Shown: positions 45,201 to 52,781, counted from the stretch's first letter. The stretch: DNA of 64,000 nt from Pelagibius sp964472095 (GCA_964472095.1 CAYYIV010000017.1:1-64000), one strand, 5' to 3'. Translations and numbers: made by a program. The notes: generated from the sequence alone by a model not told the origin.

Positions 45201-47391
45201 CTTCCGGGTTGACCTCGGTGGTGGTCGCCTCGAAGCGCACGGTAAAGTCAGTGCTGTCGTCGATCGGCAGCGCCACCTTGATGAGGCCGGAGATGTCGAT
45301 GTCGTAGCCGGCAGCCTCGTCGCCGAAGGTCAGCGTCAGGCAGTGACCGTCGACGGTCACGGTAGCGGTCAAGCTGATGCCGTCGCCGACCTCGACCTCC
45401 AGCGTCTCACCCAGCGGATTGCCGTCGGCGTCGGTGAAGGTCGCGCCATCATCGGCGCCCTCCAGGTTGATCTTCAGCTGGGTGATGGCCTCGGAGCCGT
45501 CCCTGTCGATCAGCTTTGCGCCCAAGGTTTCGAGAGAAATGAGCAGTCGCGTCTCGCCGCCGTCCGCGCCGTGTTCGGCCGGATCGGTCTCGTCGTCCTC
45601 GGCCACAACCACGGTCGCGGTCGGCACAGTCAGCTTGGCACCGTCGGCGACGGCCTGGACCTCGATGTTCAGGACGGCCTTCTGGGTGGCCGTATTGTTG
45701 TCGAGCGTCAACTCGCCGTCGATGATGTACTCCTCGGCCGTAACCTCGAGCTCCAGCTGGAAGTCGTCGTCGCTGTGCTGCGGCAGGCGGACCTGGAAAG
45801 GCGTGGTGGAGTCTTTGGAAAGATCGACCGACTGGATACGCAGGGCCGGGTCGAAGGTCAGCGTCAGCGCGCCGTCGGCGATCTCGATCGTCGCCATCGC
45901 GGGGCCGGTCGAGCCGTCGGCGAAGGTCGCCATAACCTCAATGGTCTGGCCGTCGACCAGCACCTGGTCGCCGATCATGAAGTTGGTTGCCTCGGGATTG
46001 TCGTCACCGGAGAGGGCCACTTCCAGGCCGCCCTGATCGTGTTCCCAGGATTCTTCCCTTGTCGCGATGACCAGCTTGGTCAGGCTTTCGGAGCCGTCGA
46101 TGTCGGTCACCCGCGCCACGAAGCCGGCACCGAAGATCGGCTGCTGGTCGGCCGGGCAGTCGCCCTCGCCGCCGCAGCCATAGTCGCCACCGGGCTGCTG
46201 AACCAGCTGGGTCTCGATGATGTCGTCGTACTCGCCGCCGAGCGGCGTGCCGTTGTCCTCGTTGTAGGTCAGCTTCGCTTCGGGCACCGCGCAGCCGTAT
46301 TCGCCATCGAATTGCCCGTCGTAGTTCCCGTACTCGCCCCCGGCGCTCGCGCCATCCAGCTCGAACTCCGGCTTGTCGGCGACCGAGTCGATGATCGCCG
46401 TGGCGGAACCGGTCAGCACCGTCGTGTCGCCGCTGTCTGGATCGACGATGGTGGCGGTGACTGTCAGCGGGATGTCGTCACCGCTGTCCGGCGGCGGCAG
46501 CAGCTGCAGGCCGGAAGCCAGGTCGGCAGCGGTCAGCAGCGGCGAGGAGCCGCTCGAGGTATCGACTTCGATGCCGCCGACATAGAGCTTGGCGCCGGCG
46601 GGAATGCCGGAAAGCGTGAAGGACACCAGCTCCTCGTTGTCGGCCGGTGTGAAACCGATGATGACATGCATCGGGAAGGTCGCGGGATCGCAGAGGCTCT
46701 GGTCCGGCTGCCAGTCCTCGAAGCCGCCCTCCCAGGTGGTTACCGCGCCCTCGCCGCCGTCGACATCGGTCCGGAAGGTCAGCGTGAGTTCGCCATCGGC
46801 CTCATCCTCTTCCAAGAAGGTGATCTCGTCCTCCAGTTCGATGAGGCCGAATTCGAGGAACACCGGCGGGATGACGCCCTGGGCCACCAGCAGATCGAGG
46901 ATGTCGCCGAGATTGTCGCTGTAGACGCTGGTGCCGCCGCCGATCGCATCGGGGCCGGCTGCCACCTCGTCGAGCGGGACGTCGTCCTGGCCCGCCAGCG
47001 CCAGCGCCTGGCCGATCAGCACCTCGGAGCCGATCTCGGCATTGCCGATCTGGAAGCTCGGCGCGTCGGCGCCGTCGGCCAGGTTCACCAGGTCGAGGAA
47101 GACGATCCGGCTGTCCGGCGTGCCGTCGCCGTTGTCGTCGAAGGCGAGGACGAAGTTGTCGCCCTGGACCTGGACCAGCGCCTGACCCGGCGCGAAGTTC
47201 AGGACGTAGGTCTGCCCGGGGGCGGCCTGGATCTCGACGGTCTGGCCCGGCGCCGGGCGGTTGACGGTGATCGCTTCGCCGGCCTGGCCGACCGCGACCG
47301 CGCTGCCCTCGCCGCCAAACAGGGTGGCTTCCTCAGAGTGACCGCCTTCAGTCTGGATCTGATCGTCGCCGCGCAGCAGATCGTCAGTCAT
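39229..47391 (-). CDS. Giant LapA-like adhesin 2 with VWA domain, type I secretion substrate (2,720 aa)
   Basis: Residues 29-189 are the retention/secretion module identical to adhesin 1, with V143-A-A-G146 as candidate LapG site. About 200-1950 is a series of cadherin/VCBS-like beta domains, including a recent 293-residue tandem duplication (about 1184-1771). A von Willebrand A domain (about 1990-2190) has the MIDAS motif DTSGSM and ISDGAPN. RTX nonapeptides (about 2324-2377) follow, then four 60-residue repeats of the form DEDLVLWDGSSFSLFFDGS (about 2387-2623). The last 90 residues (ITDFELGSGGDVIDLDALLP ... YLRFSFDGVNTVMHVDHDGG) match the VC_A0849-type T1SS C-terminal target domain. GGAG lies 6 bp before the chosen ATG. 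Confidence 0.92.
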   Translation of the reverse strand: MTDDLLRGDDQIQTEGGHSEEATLFGGEGSAVAVGQAGEAITVNRPAPGQTVEIQAAPGQTYVLNFAPGQALVQVQGDNFVLAFDDNGDGTPDSRIVFLDLVNLADGADAPSFQIGNAEIGSEVLIGQALALAGQDDVPLDEVAAGPDAIGGGTSVYSDNLGDILDLLVAQGVIPPVFLEFGLIELEDEITFLEEDEADGELTLTFRTDVDGGEGAVTTWEGGFEDWQPDQSLCDPATFPMHVIIGFTPADNEELVSFTLSGIPAGAKLYVGGIEVDTSSGSSPLLTAADLASGLQLLPPPDSGDDIPLTVTATIVDPDSGDTTVLTGSATAIIDSVADKPEFELDGASAGGEYGNYDGQFDGEYGCAVPEAKLTYNEDNGTPLGGEYDDIIETQLVQQPGGDYGCGGEGDCPADQQPIFGAGFVARVTDIDGSESLTKLVIATREESWEHDQGGLEVALSGDDNPEATNFMIGDQVLVDGQTIEVMATFADGSTGPAMATIEIADGALTLTFDPALRIQSVDLSKDSTTPFQVRLPQHSDDDFQLELEVTAEEYIIDGELTLDNNTATQKAVLNIEVQAVADGAKLTVPTATVVVAEDDETDPAEHGADGGETRLLISLETLGAKLIDRDGSEAITQLKINLEGADDGATFTDADGNPLGETLEVEVGDGISLTATVTVDGHCLTLTFGDEAAGYDIDISGLIKVALPIDDSTDFTVRFEATTTEVNPEGDVACESKTTETSFDVQVQGVAGPAAITFGNYDNYFTYGGCDDQEIEGNVLTLSLSEDGQGSVNGQLGAGPLTLPIFFTAATQDSDGSESVTKIVISLEGAPEGTAFVDSLGDSLEVGDEVAGGTISFVEGQLVLTFAAPGPLSVDLSGISVKVPQHSDDDFSIQIRTTTTEYDDDGEGALVETHVTDATINVKIDAVADPVTVKITVNDDPEDEGNRFSPGETGTIKVEASFGDVDDGSETHTVTVEIPTGFIVGSLDGLQDGVSAVVNDEGNVVFTLGSGVAQLEHTFDVTAPLEGVTDASSFEFKATAKAEETPTDADCDTTNNVATDVDVATIIGQAVGVPTVGLQVRGASGVKEDSVTEVDISAIATTAGDTLTQVVITAPAGWDLSATAGGQIDAVDGAGTNSLKLTLADGVTTFSGVITATPPEDSDVDADFTVAATAVDGAGSEVGSGVFLVVVDAVLDEAGSAEQGAAPTESESAIEQVLDLDLSLGFVTAGFALSGAGGEDTDGSEEITEVTVTLSEGVLQLGAGAPTGSAVIDNGGSYTVSVLDPADYGAAIAALQVVVPGGFEGTVTGSIAVTTEEVSPSGGELDFTDNSRTITNDFSATVTGGTVTPLAAIGLPDGVAAIKEDSTDNVVEFSASADNLTDELTSIVIELPGIATGDIDIAQIIADLGGNGTASLTAPGGLTTITITFNEAPDLQTFSSSFTLDAPVEDSDVDLAGIKITAYAKDITDPTATGSGSATTTIVVDAVLDEAGSAEQGAAPTESESAIEQVLDLDLSLGFVTAGFPLSGAGGEDTDGSEEITEVTVTISGGVLTLGAGAPEGASLTNNGGSYTVNVLDPADYGAAIAALQVVVSGGFEGTVTGSITVTTEEVSPNGGEPDPTDNSRTVTNNFSATVTGGAVTPSAAIGLAVGGDCIKEDSYDNVVEFSASAGDPTDELTSIVIELPGIATGDIDIAQIIADLGGNGTASLTAPGGLTTITITFNDAPDLQNFASSFTLDAPVKDSDLDLAGITITANAKDITDPTATGSGDHTITIHVDAVADGEGNGLSVEILSINDADDSESFSVGEGGTVRVRATFGDHLDGSETHTVSIIIPVGFTFTAPLEGDLPDGVTFDAGSSTAGNAVFLVSSTDGPGSVEIELQVTNVSADEGPVQFTAEAKAVETNTPAPDVECDPSDNTASVSHSAEATVEPPPEVLPVLVVGENDSDVPGETQDHRIQNPDGDPDGAIVGNGSSDVLVGDVGGGNLINKVMNIALVLDTSGSMTSSITFDEQTMSRIEALDRAVEELLDSLSTTSGATVRVHMVSFATDVKEVGTFNIVVNGTIDFDALQAAKDFVMGPGDSVNGAADGFTNYEAGFDAALDWFSNDANTLDNPDFNQTIFISDGAPNRAYNADGTIVGSFGAQDAVDHVLGSYNPSGTSNDDNVSEFHGLLGSFKGVNGTVDSIGINVSGGAAGNLDRLDDDGHADNITSGDQLLGVLGNLTQVNSLAGVGSDSLAGGSGDDLIFGDSVFTDALKVLLSPGHPGLGLPPGSGWAVIEALVNDGFFGDVPGEVNQNTMNFLRDPAIQELYNLGGESLAGGVGRSGGHDTIEGGAGNDTIYGQEGNDLINGGDGDDVIVGGSGNDTMTGGNGRDTFRWGANDHGETQIAGIVFSTAGSGSVPGLDFADEDLVLWDGSSFSLFFDGSANSLTDNGENIDAMHILDLATGSFIFSTTGAGNVPGVGGFNDEDLILWNGSSFSKWFDGSDHGLNSSGEDIDAVHVVDFAAGSFIFSTSGNGNVSGVGAFNDEDLILWNGSSFSKWFDGSDHGMTANIDALHVLDQAAGTFVFSTSGSWSAAGTTFQAEDLVLWDGSSFSLFFDGSENSLGSSNENIDAVYLAIGSPTVTDTITDFELGSGGDVIDLDALLPAFVNEGSDLTEYLRFSFDGVNTVMHVDHDGGSSFQPTLNIVIGGVGDLTNGGSTSDAEILTSLIANSNLAV
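39520..40240 (-). repeat. Four tandem about 60-codon repeats in adhesin 2
   Basis: Four consecutive units of 56-60 codons each carry DEDLxLWxGSSFSxxFDGS followed by IDAxHxxDxAxGSFxFST. The two middle copies are spaced exactly 180 bp at the DNA level (for example GCCGTTCCAC at 39781 and 39961). It is probably a beta-propeller-like or carbohydrate/ligand-binding module; its function is not known. Confidence 0.85.
42079..43840 (-). repeat. Tandem duplication of about 879 bp (293 codons) in adhesin 2
   Basis: Two adjacent copies encode VVDAVLDEAGSAEQGAAPTE through DITDPTATGSG with long identical DNA stretches. The offset measured at CGACAGGTCC is 879 bp (42841 and 43720). The reading frame is preserved. 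Confidence 0.85.
46825..47307 (-). repeat. 483-bp perfect direct repeat, copy in adhesin 2
   Basis: It is identical to 38134-38616 without a single mismatch, including synonymous positions. It covers codons 29-189 of adhesin 2. Confidence 0.95.
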
Positions 47392-47499
47392 CGCCATCTC
47401 CAGGTTCCACCCGTTGCCCGAAACGGGTTCGCGCCGCACGACAGGGGGCGCTGATTAACCAATGTTCGCGCGTAACGCGAGCCCATCGGCTCAAAGCTG

Positions 47500-47570
47500 G
47501 ATCAATCTGTGGGAATCTCCGGGTATTTACAAGAAACCTCGGAGAAGAAACTATGGTATTATATATGAGC
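47500..47570 (-). promoter_or_regulatory. Shared upstream element, adhesin 2 copy (putative promoter)
   Basis: The plus-strand words CTGTGGGAATC, AAGAAACCTCGG and ATGGTATTATATATGAG parallel those upstream of adhesin 1. In gene direction it contains CTCATATATAATAC with a TATAAT-like -10, about 170 bp before the ATG. No convincing -35 is visible, so an activator may be needed. Confidence 0.5.
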
Positions 47571-47841
47571 TGTTGGATCCATATAGTTAACCGCTCGCCG
47601 GTCGAAAACGGATACTACATCTAACTTATTGTTTCTTAATACATCATATAGATTTGTCGATTTCAGGGCGTTAGCCATGCTGTGATCTTCTAATGATCGA
47701 AACAGCGTCAGCCTGGGCCATCGCGGACCAGGCTTCGCGCCGCCGCATCAAGGTCTTCACTGCTGGATTCTCGGAAAAGTTGTTGCTTCGGAATTCGGTG
47801 AGAGCCCTGCGGAAAAGCCGTCCTCATGCCGTATCGCAGAC

Positions 47842-47875
47842 AAAAAAAGCCCCCGAGGACAACCCCGGGGGCCTT
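47842..47875 (-). terminator. Rho-independent terminator after the OmpA-family gene
   Basis: On the minus strand GGCCCCCGGGG pairs with CCTCGGGGGC around a short loop, followed by TTTTTTT. It lies about 105 bp beyond the stop at 47981. Confidence 0.9.
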
Positions 47876-47980
47876 CGTCTCTTGGGCCCTGGACGTTCAC
47901 CCCGTCAGGGGTGAGCCGCGCCGGCCCGCCGCCTCGCCCCCGGCCGGCAGGACCGGTCCGGGGACGAGGCGGCTAGCTCA

Positions 47981-48931
47981 TCAGTTCAGGTCGATCACCA
48001 CAGCGCGGTTGCCTTCCTCGCGCACCCCGTCCGCCGTCGGCACCAGCGGCTGGGTCTCACCCACCGCCTCGCCGCTGATGCGGGTCGGCTCGATGCCGCC
48101 GCCGACCAGCTCTTCGATCACGCGGTTCGCACGGCGCTCGGAGAGGGTCTGGTTGTACTCCACCGTGCCGGAACGGTCAGCGTGGCCGGTGACCCGCAGG
48201 GCCGTGGCCGGGCTGGCCAGCGCCGCGTCCAGCGCCTCACGAACGATGGTGTTGTTACCCGGCGCGTAGCTGGTGCTGTCGAAGTCAAAGAGCACAATGA
48301 ACTGCACCTGCGAAGGAGTCGCTGCCGCCATCGCCGGCGCCGGCGTGGAGTAGTCGATCTCGGTCAGCGCGTAGTTGGCCTGTGACTCTACCGCCGCCAT
48401 GGCCTGCTCGAAAGCCGACCGGCACTCCTCGGCATCCTCGGCACGGCCGTCCTCGGTCGCCTCGATCCAGCAGTCGTACTTGACCTGGGCCGTGGCTGCA
48501 TCCTGCGGCGCCAGATAGCGGCCGCCGATGTCGAAGCCGCGGCGCAGACGCTCGATGGCGTCCTGGAAGGTCGCCGCCTGCTCCTCGGTCAGATCGCGGT
48601 CCGTCGGCTCGTCCGGAAGCACAATGGAATTCTTGTTTGCGGTGCGGGCCTTGTGATTGAAGAGCTCCCCGTCCACGAAGTCCCAGTCGGCGCCAAGCCA
48701 GGCGCCGGAGCGGTCTTCGGACAGCTCGACATAGCCGGAATGGAGCGCCTGGTTGAACGCAATTCCGTTGGCCTCGAGGTCCAGTCCGCTGCGGGTGTCG
48801 AAGACACTGCCGAAAGGATGGTCCCACAAGCCGGTGCCGGGAACGTTGAACGGCGTGATCGCATTGGCTGGCGCGGCCACAGAGATAGCTACCGCCAAGC
48901 CAGCGCCAACGATAAATCCTTTCGCCATCAT
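47981..48931 (-). CDS. OmpA-family outer-membrane/peptidoglycan-associated protein
   Basis: The 316-residue precursor has a signal peptide (MMAKGFIVGAGLAVAISVAA, cleavage near ANA). It then has a region of unknown fold (residues 25-200) with two widely separated cysteines, and a C-terminal OmpA domain: FIVLFDFDSTSYAPGN, LRVTGHADRSGTVEYNQTLS, ERRANRVIEELV. The Asp and Arg of the peptidoglycan diaminopimelate-binding site are present (TGHAD and RRANR). The start is supported by AAGGGGAAA about 9 bp upstream. It lies next to the adhesin and kinase genes and may anchor the envelope there. A promoter region of about 240 bp separates it from the kinase stop. Confidence 0.88.
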   Translation of the reverse strand: MMAKGFIVGAGLAVAISVAAPANAITPFNVPGTGLWDHPFGSVFDTRSGLDLEANGIAFNQALHSGYVELSEDRSGAWLGADWDFVDGELFNHKARTANKNSIVLPDEPTDRDLTEEQAATFQDAIERLRRGFDIGGRYLAPQDAATAQVKYDCWIEATEDGRAEDAEECRSAFEQAMAAVESQANYALTEIDYSTPAPAMAAATPSQVQFIVLFDFDSTSYAPGNNTIVREALDAALASPATALRVTGHADRSGTVEYNQTLSERRANRVIEELVGGGIEPTRISGEAVGETQPLVPTADGVREEGNRAVVIDLN

Positions 48932-49173
48932 AATCGGCTTTCCCCTTTGAAATTTCCCCTGCGCCGGACATCGTGCAAGCCCTGCACAACACCCCACAGA
49001 TTACATGATTAACATATCGGAGAGCGGTATAGCCAGATTCTCGAATTTGTGCAAGCGGAGCTGCTGCAACGGGTTGAATTAGCTTACCTTTGCAGGCCCG
49101 CAATTTAGCAGGAGCCGGATACCCCGGAGGCTTGCATTAACCATTCGATCTCGCCCTAAGGTCCAAGAAAAGC

Positions 49174-51654
49174 TCAGTTGCCGGCGGGAATCAGATCGCG
49201 CCGCTTGAGGGCCGCCAGCCGGTCGGCGGCGTTGCGGTCGCCCTGCGCCGCGGCCAGCGCGTACCACTTGGCCGCCTCGAGATAATCGACCGTAACCCCT
49301 TGTCCCTGCTCATAAAGCACACCGAGGTTGTACTGAGCCTGCGACAACCCCTGGTCCGCGGCCGCGCGCCACCAGCGGGCCGCCGCAGCGGGGTCGCGAT
49401 CCACCCCTTCGCCCTTCATATAATAGAATCCGAGGTTCGACTGGGCCCGCGCTTCCCCCTGCTCCGCCGCGCGCTGGGTCCAGCGGGCGGCCTCGACGAG
49501 GTCCCGGCGCACGCCGTCGCCCCGGTAGTAGCGCTGGCCAAGGCTGGCCTGGGCCAGGACATCGCCAGCCTCGGCCTGGCGGGCCAAGCGATCCACTTCG
49601 CTTTCGTTGGGCAAAGCGGCCTGCTGACTGCCGACGGCGGGCTGGCGCGCCTGGGCCGCCGCCTGGGCCCTTGCCGCCGCCGCTTCTGCCGCCGCCCGCT
49701 CGGCCGACGCCTGCTGCGCAGCCAGCGCTGCTGCCGCCGCCTTCTCCGCTGCGAGCCGCTGCTCCTCGGCCCGCGCCGGCGCGGCCTCGCCGGCCAAGGC
49801 CGTCCGCGTCTCCGGCAGCAGATAGCCGGTCGCCTCGACACCGGCCACCTTCTGATATGACTCGATGCCGGCGCGGGTGCCCTGCCCGAAGCTGCCGTCG
49901 ATGGCGCCGCGATAGTGGCCGAGCGCGCGCAGGTCGCGCTGGATCTCACGCCGGTCGTCGGCGCTGAGACTGCCTTCCCCCGCCTGCAGGCTGGCCGTCT
50001 GCAGGTTCACCGACGGGCCCTCCGGCAGCGTCGCGACCTGTTCGGCCGGGGCCGCCTCTTCTGCAGCCGGCGCAGCAACTTGAGCAGTTGCCTCGGGCGT
50101 CGCTGCCGGCGCCGCCGCTTCAGCGGCCGGAGGCGCTTCGGCGATCGCTTCTTCGGCCGGCATCACGGCTTCAGCGGCCAAGGCTTCGGCCGCCGCAGCC
50201 GGCAGTGCCACCGTTTCGGCCGCCGGCAGCGCTTCGGCAGCAGCCTCCCCGGCCGGGGCAACTTCATCCGCCGCAACAACGGGCGGCGCGGGTGGCGCCG
50301 GCGGAACGATGGCAAGGGGTGCTTCGGCGGCGGCTTCGCCGGCCGGTGCGACTTCGTCCTCGGCAAGCGGTTCGCCGGCCTCGCCCGTTGCCGCGCCCGG
50401 CGCCTCGGCCACTGCCGTGGCGGGGGCCGGTGGCGCCTGCTCGGCGGCCGGGGCGGCCTCTACCGGGGTCGTCTCTACCGGCGCGGCTTGTAGCGGCGCG
50501 GCTTCCAGCGGCGCCTGGGCGACCGGTGCCTCGGGCGCCGCGTCGCGCTCCTGCCAGACGAAGTAGCCGCCGGCAGCGATGACGGCAACGCCGGCGGCCA
50601 GCGCCGACACCAGCCAGCGCCGCTGGCCCTCTTGGCCGCCGGCCGAGGGGCGCGCGGCGGGTTCCGCCGCCAGCGGCTCGGCCGCCTTGTTTTCGCCCGC
50701 TTTCCCTGCCGCCGGTTCCGGCTCGGCTGCCGTCGCCACCATGGCTGCTGCGTCGCGCAAACGCTGGTCGAGACCGATCACCTCGCGCATCGACTGCGGA
50801 CGGTCGGCAGGGTCCGGCTCCAGCATCGAGCCGAGCTCGGGGCGCAGCTCCGGCGGCACGGAACTGAAGTCGGGGATGCGCTTGCGCGCCTCGATGACCG
50901 ACACCAGCGATTCGCTGATCTCGCCCATGTTCAAGGCCTTGCCGGTGGCCGCCGTGGCCAGCACCAAGCCGAGGCTGTAGACGTCGGAGCGGGCATCCAC
51001 CTGACCGCCGTAGAGGCCGATCTGCTCCGGCGAGGCGTAGGCGTAGCGGCCGGCGAAGTCGTCGCCGATGATGGTGGTGGCCGAGGAATCCGCGAGCTTG
51101 GCGATGCCGAAGTCGATGATCTTGGCGTGCTCCAGGTCGCCATGGCCGAGGATGATGTTGTCCGGCGACATGTCGCGGTGGATGACGCCCTTGTCATGGG
51201 CCGCGGCCAGGCCGCGCGCCAGGCGGTCGCGCAGGCGCCGCACCTCCTGCAGGGACAGCACGCGGTCTTCGACGAAGCTGGTCAGCGAGGGTCCGTCGAC
51301 GAACTCCATGACCAGGTAGACCCGGCCCTCCTCGTCGCGCAGCACGCCGTCGTAGCCGACGATGGCGTCGTCGCGCACCGTGCGCAGCACCGAGGCCTCG
51401 CGACGGAACAGCTCCATGATCTTTTCGCTGCTGGCGAGATCCGGCCGCACGATCTTGATGGCGTGCTCGGTGCCGATCTCGGTGTGGCGGGTCTTATAGA
51501 CTTCGCCCATGCCGCCGCGCGCCAGCAGGGCCTCCACCCGGTAGGTGTAGCAGATCAGGCTGCCGACGTCGAAGAGGGCCGGCTGATGATAGCCGCCAGA
51601 AGCCGAGCCGAAGCTGTTGGACGAACTGCGGCGGCTCTTGGGGTCGTCACTCAT
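49174..51654 (-). CDS. Membrane Ser/Thr protein kinase with peptidoglycan-binding domain and Sel1 repeats
   Basis: The 826-residue protein has a cytosolic Hanks-type kinase domain (about 38-305) with GGMGEVYK loop, catalytic Lys in HAIKIV, HRDMSPDN catalytic loop and DFG. A single TM (about 345-362, VSALAAGVAVIAAGGYFVW) is followed by a long Ala/Pro/Glu-rich stalk (about 370-545). A PG-binding-1 domain (about 560-620, RDLRALGHYRGAIDGSFGQG) and an Ala-rich coil come next, then Sel1/TPR-like repeats (about 690-815). The extracytoplasmic part may sense cell wall or envelope partners. It is encoded downstream of a PP2C phosphatase on the same strand, a classic kinase/phosphatase pair. The stop is close to a region of no visible terminator. 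Confidence 0.92.
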   Translation of the reverse strand: MSDDPKSRRSSSNSFGSASGGYHQPALFDVGSLICYTYRVEALLARGGMGEVYKTRHTEIGTEHAIKIVRPDLASSEKIMELFRREASVLRTVRDDAIVGYDGVLRDEEGRVYLVMEFVDGPSLTSFVEDRVLSLQEVRRLRDRLARGLAAAHDKGVIHRDMSPDNIILGHGDLEHAKIIDFGIAKLADSSATTIIGDDFAGRYAYASPEQIGLYGGQVDARSDVYSLGLVLATAATGKALNMGEISESLVSVIEARKRIPDFSSVPPELRPELGSMLEPDPADRPQSMREVIGLDQRLRDAAAMVATAAEPEPAAGKAGENKAAEPLAAEPAARPSAGGQEGQRRWLVSALAAGVAVIAAGGYFVWQERDAAPEAPVAQAPLEAAPLQAAPVETTPVEAAPAAEQAPPAPATAVAEAPGAATGEAGEPLAEDEVAPAGEAAAEAPLAIVPPAPPAPPVVAADEVAPAGEAAAEALPAAETVALPAAAAEALAAEAVMPAEEAIAEAPPAAEAAAPAATPEATAQVAAPAAEEAAPAEQVATLPEGPSVNLQTASLQAGEGSLSADDRREIQRDLRALGHYRGAIDGSFGQGTRAGIESYQKVAGVEATGYLLPETRTALAGEAAPARAEEQRLAAEKAAAAALAAQQASAERAAAEAAAARAQAAAQARQPAVGSQQAALPNESEVDRLARQAEAGDVLAQASLGQRYYRGDGVRRDLVEAARWTQRAAEQGEARAQSNLGFYYMKGEGVDRDPAAAARWWRAAADQGLSQAQYNLGVLYEQGQGVTVDYLEAAKWYALAAAQGDRNAADRLAALKRRDLIPAGN

Positions 51655-51808
51655 CGCTGTCTTCTCGCCTCGCGCGGAGGCGGGCCGCGCGGCCTCCAGG
51701 GGCGCCGGCGGCGCCCTCCGCTTCAGGGGCGCCGGCGGCGCCCTCCGCGGCTGTCTTTAGCACCTTTGCCCGGCGCATCGCCAGCGTCGTGGTCATCCGT
51801 CTGCTCAT
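51647..51808 (-). CDS. Possible 53-codon bridging ORF between phosphatase and kinase
   Basis: The ORF starts MSRRMTTTLAMRRAKVLKTA and ends RREDSDE. Its ATG overlaps the phosphatase TGA (ATGA at 51805-51808), and its stop overlaps the first codons of the kinase by 8 bp, the arrangement of translationally coupled genes. The middle is a 27-bp tandem duplication (EGAAGAPEA/EGAAGAPGG). There is no known family. It might be only a coupling leader or chance. Confidence 0.35.
   Translation of the reverse strand: MSRRMTTTLAMRRAKVLKTAAEGAAGAPEAEGAAGAPGGRAARLRARREDSDE
51697..51750. repeat. 27-bp tandem duplication between phosphatase and kinase genes
   Basis: The unit 51697-51723 is repeated at 51724-51750 with 25/27 identity. 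Each unit contains GGCGCCGGCGGCGCC, itself able to form a hairpin. The length is a multiple of three and keeps the bridging ORF in frame. Confidence 0.85.
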
Positions 51809-52587
51809 GATCGCCCGGCCGCCGGCGGCACGCCGAGCAGCACGACTGTGACGTTGTCGGCGCCACCGTGGTCGAGGGCCAGAGACACCAGCCGGTCGGC
51901 CACCGCCTGGCCCTGGCCGCCGGCCGCCGGATTTGCGCTCAGCACACGGGCGATCTCCTCGTCGCCGACTTCGGAGGTCAGGCCGTCGCTGCACAGCAGC
52001 AGGCCCTGGCCGGGTTGCAGGGAGCCGGTGATCTGCTCAGCCGCCGCCGCCGTCCCATCCGGGCCGCCGAGAACCCGGGTAATCACGCTGCGCTGCGGAT
52101 GCGATCGCGCCTCGTCGCTGCTGATCATGCCGGCATCCAGCAGTTCCTGGATCCGGGAGTGGTCGTGTGACAGTAGCTTCAGGCCGTCGCCCCAGAGATA
52201 GGCCCGCGCGTCGCCGACCCAGGCCACGGTGTAGTTGCATCCGGAGACCTGCGCGGCGACCACGGTCGAGCCCATGCCGGCCTTGCCGCGCCCGGCGGTG
52301 GCAGCGTCCAGGATCGACCGGTTGGCCTCGGCGATGGCGGCGTCCAGGCCGGCACCGCCTTCGACTTCCCGCGCGATGACGTCGACGGCGATGGCGCTGG
52401 CCACCTCGCCCGCCGCGGCGCCGCCCATGCCGTCGGCGACAATCCACAGGCCGAGGTCTTCGCGCACCGCGAAGCTGTCCTCGTTGTGGCGGCGCACCCG
52501 CCCGACGTTGCTGAGATAGCCGAGCGTGGCCGCCGACCGGCTCCTGCCCGGTCCGCCCTCCCCTTCACCATCGCCGTTCTGCAGCAT
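51805..52587 (-). CDS. PP2C-family Ser/Thr protein phosphatase
   Basis: The 260-residue soluble phosphatase has all PPM metal-binding motifs visible: NVGRVRRHNEDSF, WIVADGMGGAAAGEVAS, GMGSTVVAAQV, VAWVGDARAYL, LLCSDGLTSEV and the terminal GGADNVTVVLL. It should oppose the adjacent membrane kinase. The ATG is preceded by GGGAGC. It is followed by the bridging ORF with ATGA overlap and then the kinase, so the three are likely co-transcribed. The 195 bp upstream, towards the cyclase-FHA gene, contain no recognised gene. Confidence 0.92.
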   Translation of the reverse strand: MLQNGDGEGEGGPGRSRSAATLGYLSNVGRVRRHNEDSFAVREDLGLWIVADGMGGAAAGEVASAIAVDVIAREVEGGAGLDAAIAEANRSILDAATAGRGKAGMGSTVVAAQVSGCNYTVAWVGDARAYLWGDGLKLLSHDHSRIQELLDAGMISSDEARSHPQRSVITRVLGGPDGTAAAAEQITGSLQPGQGLLLCSDGLTSEVGDEEIARVLSANPAAGGQGQAVADRLVSLALDHGGADNVTVVLLGVPPAAGRS

Positions 52588-52781
52588 CGGCTCCCGCTCC
52601 CGTTACCAAAGCCCTGGCAGGAGGATCGCCACCGTCGCGCAGCTTTCCAGGCAAGGCAGCTTCCGCTGCAGCCCCGACTCTATCCCAGGCGCAGAAAGTA
52701 TGGAGCAGGGGTCGCAGAGGGTAAAGCGGCCTTGGCAGGCTCCGCACCGATCGAAGAGCTCCATGGCGACCGGCTCACGCC

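Larger units (their letters stand above)
47392..47980. other. 589-bp intergenic region upstream of adhesin 2
   Basis: It holds the upstream region of adhesin 2, including the shared element at 47500-47570 and an AT-rich tract to about 47700, and the terminator of the OmpA-like gene (47842-47875). A plus-strand frame at 47693-47914 has no codon bias and overlaps the terminator, so it is not called. Confidence 0.7.

Noticed and set aside
39361..47454. Long plus-strand frames (e.g. 40879-43962 and 44338-47454) opposite adhesin 2
   Set aside because: The same antisense-register effect applies. The minus-strand reading has secretion signal, VWA motif, RTX repeats and a ribosome binding site.
47693..47914. 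73-codon plus-strand frame downstream of the OmpA gene
   Set aside because: It runs through the terminator hairpin, has no codon bias and no ribosome binding site.
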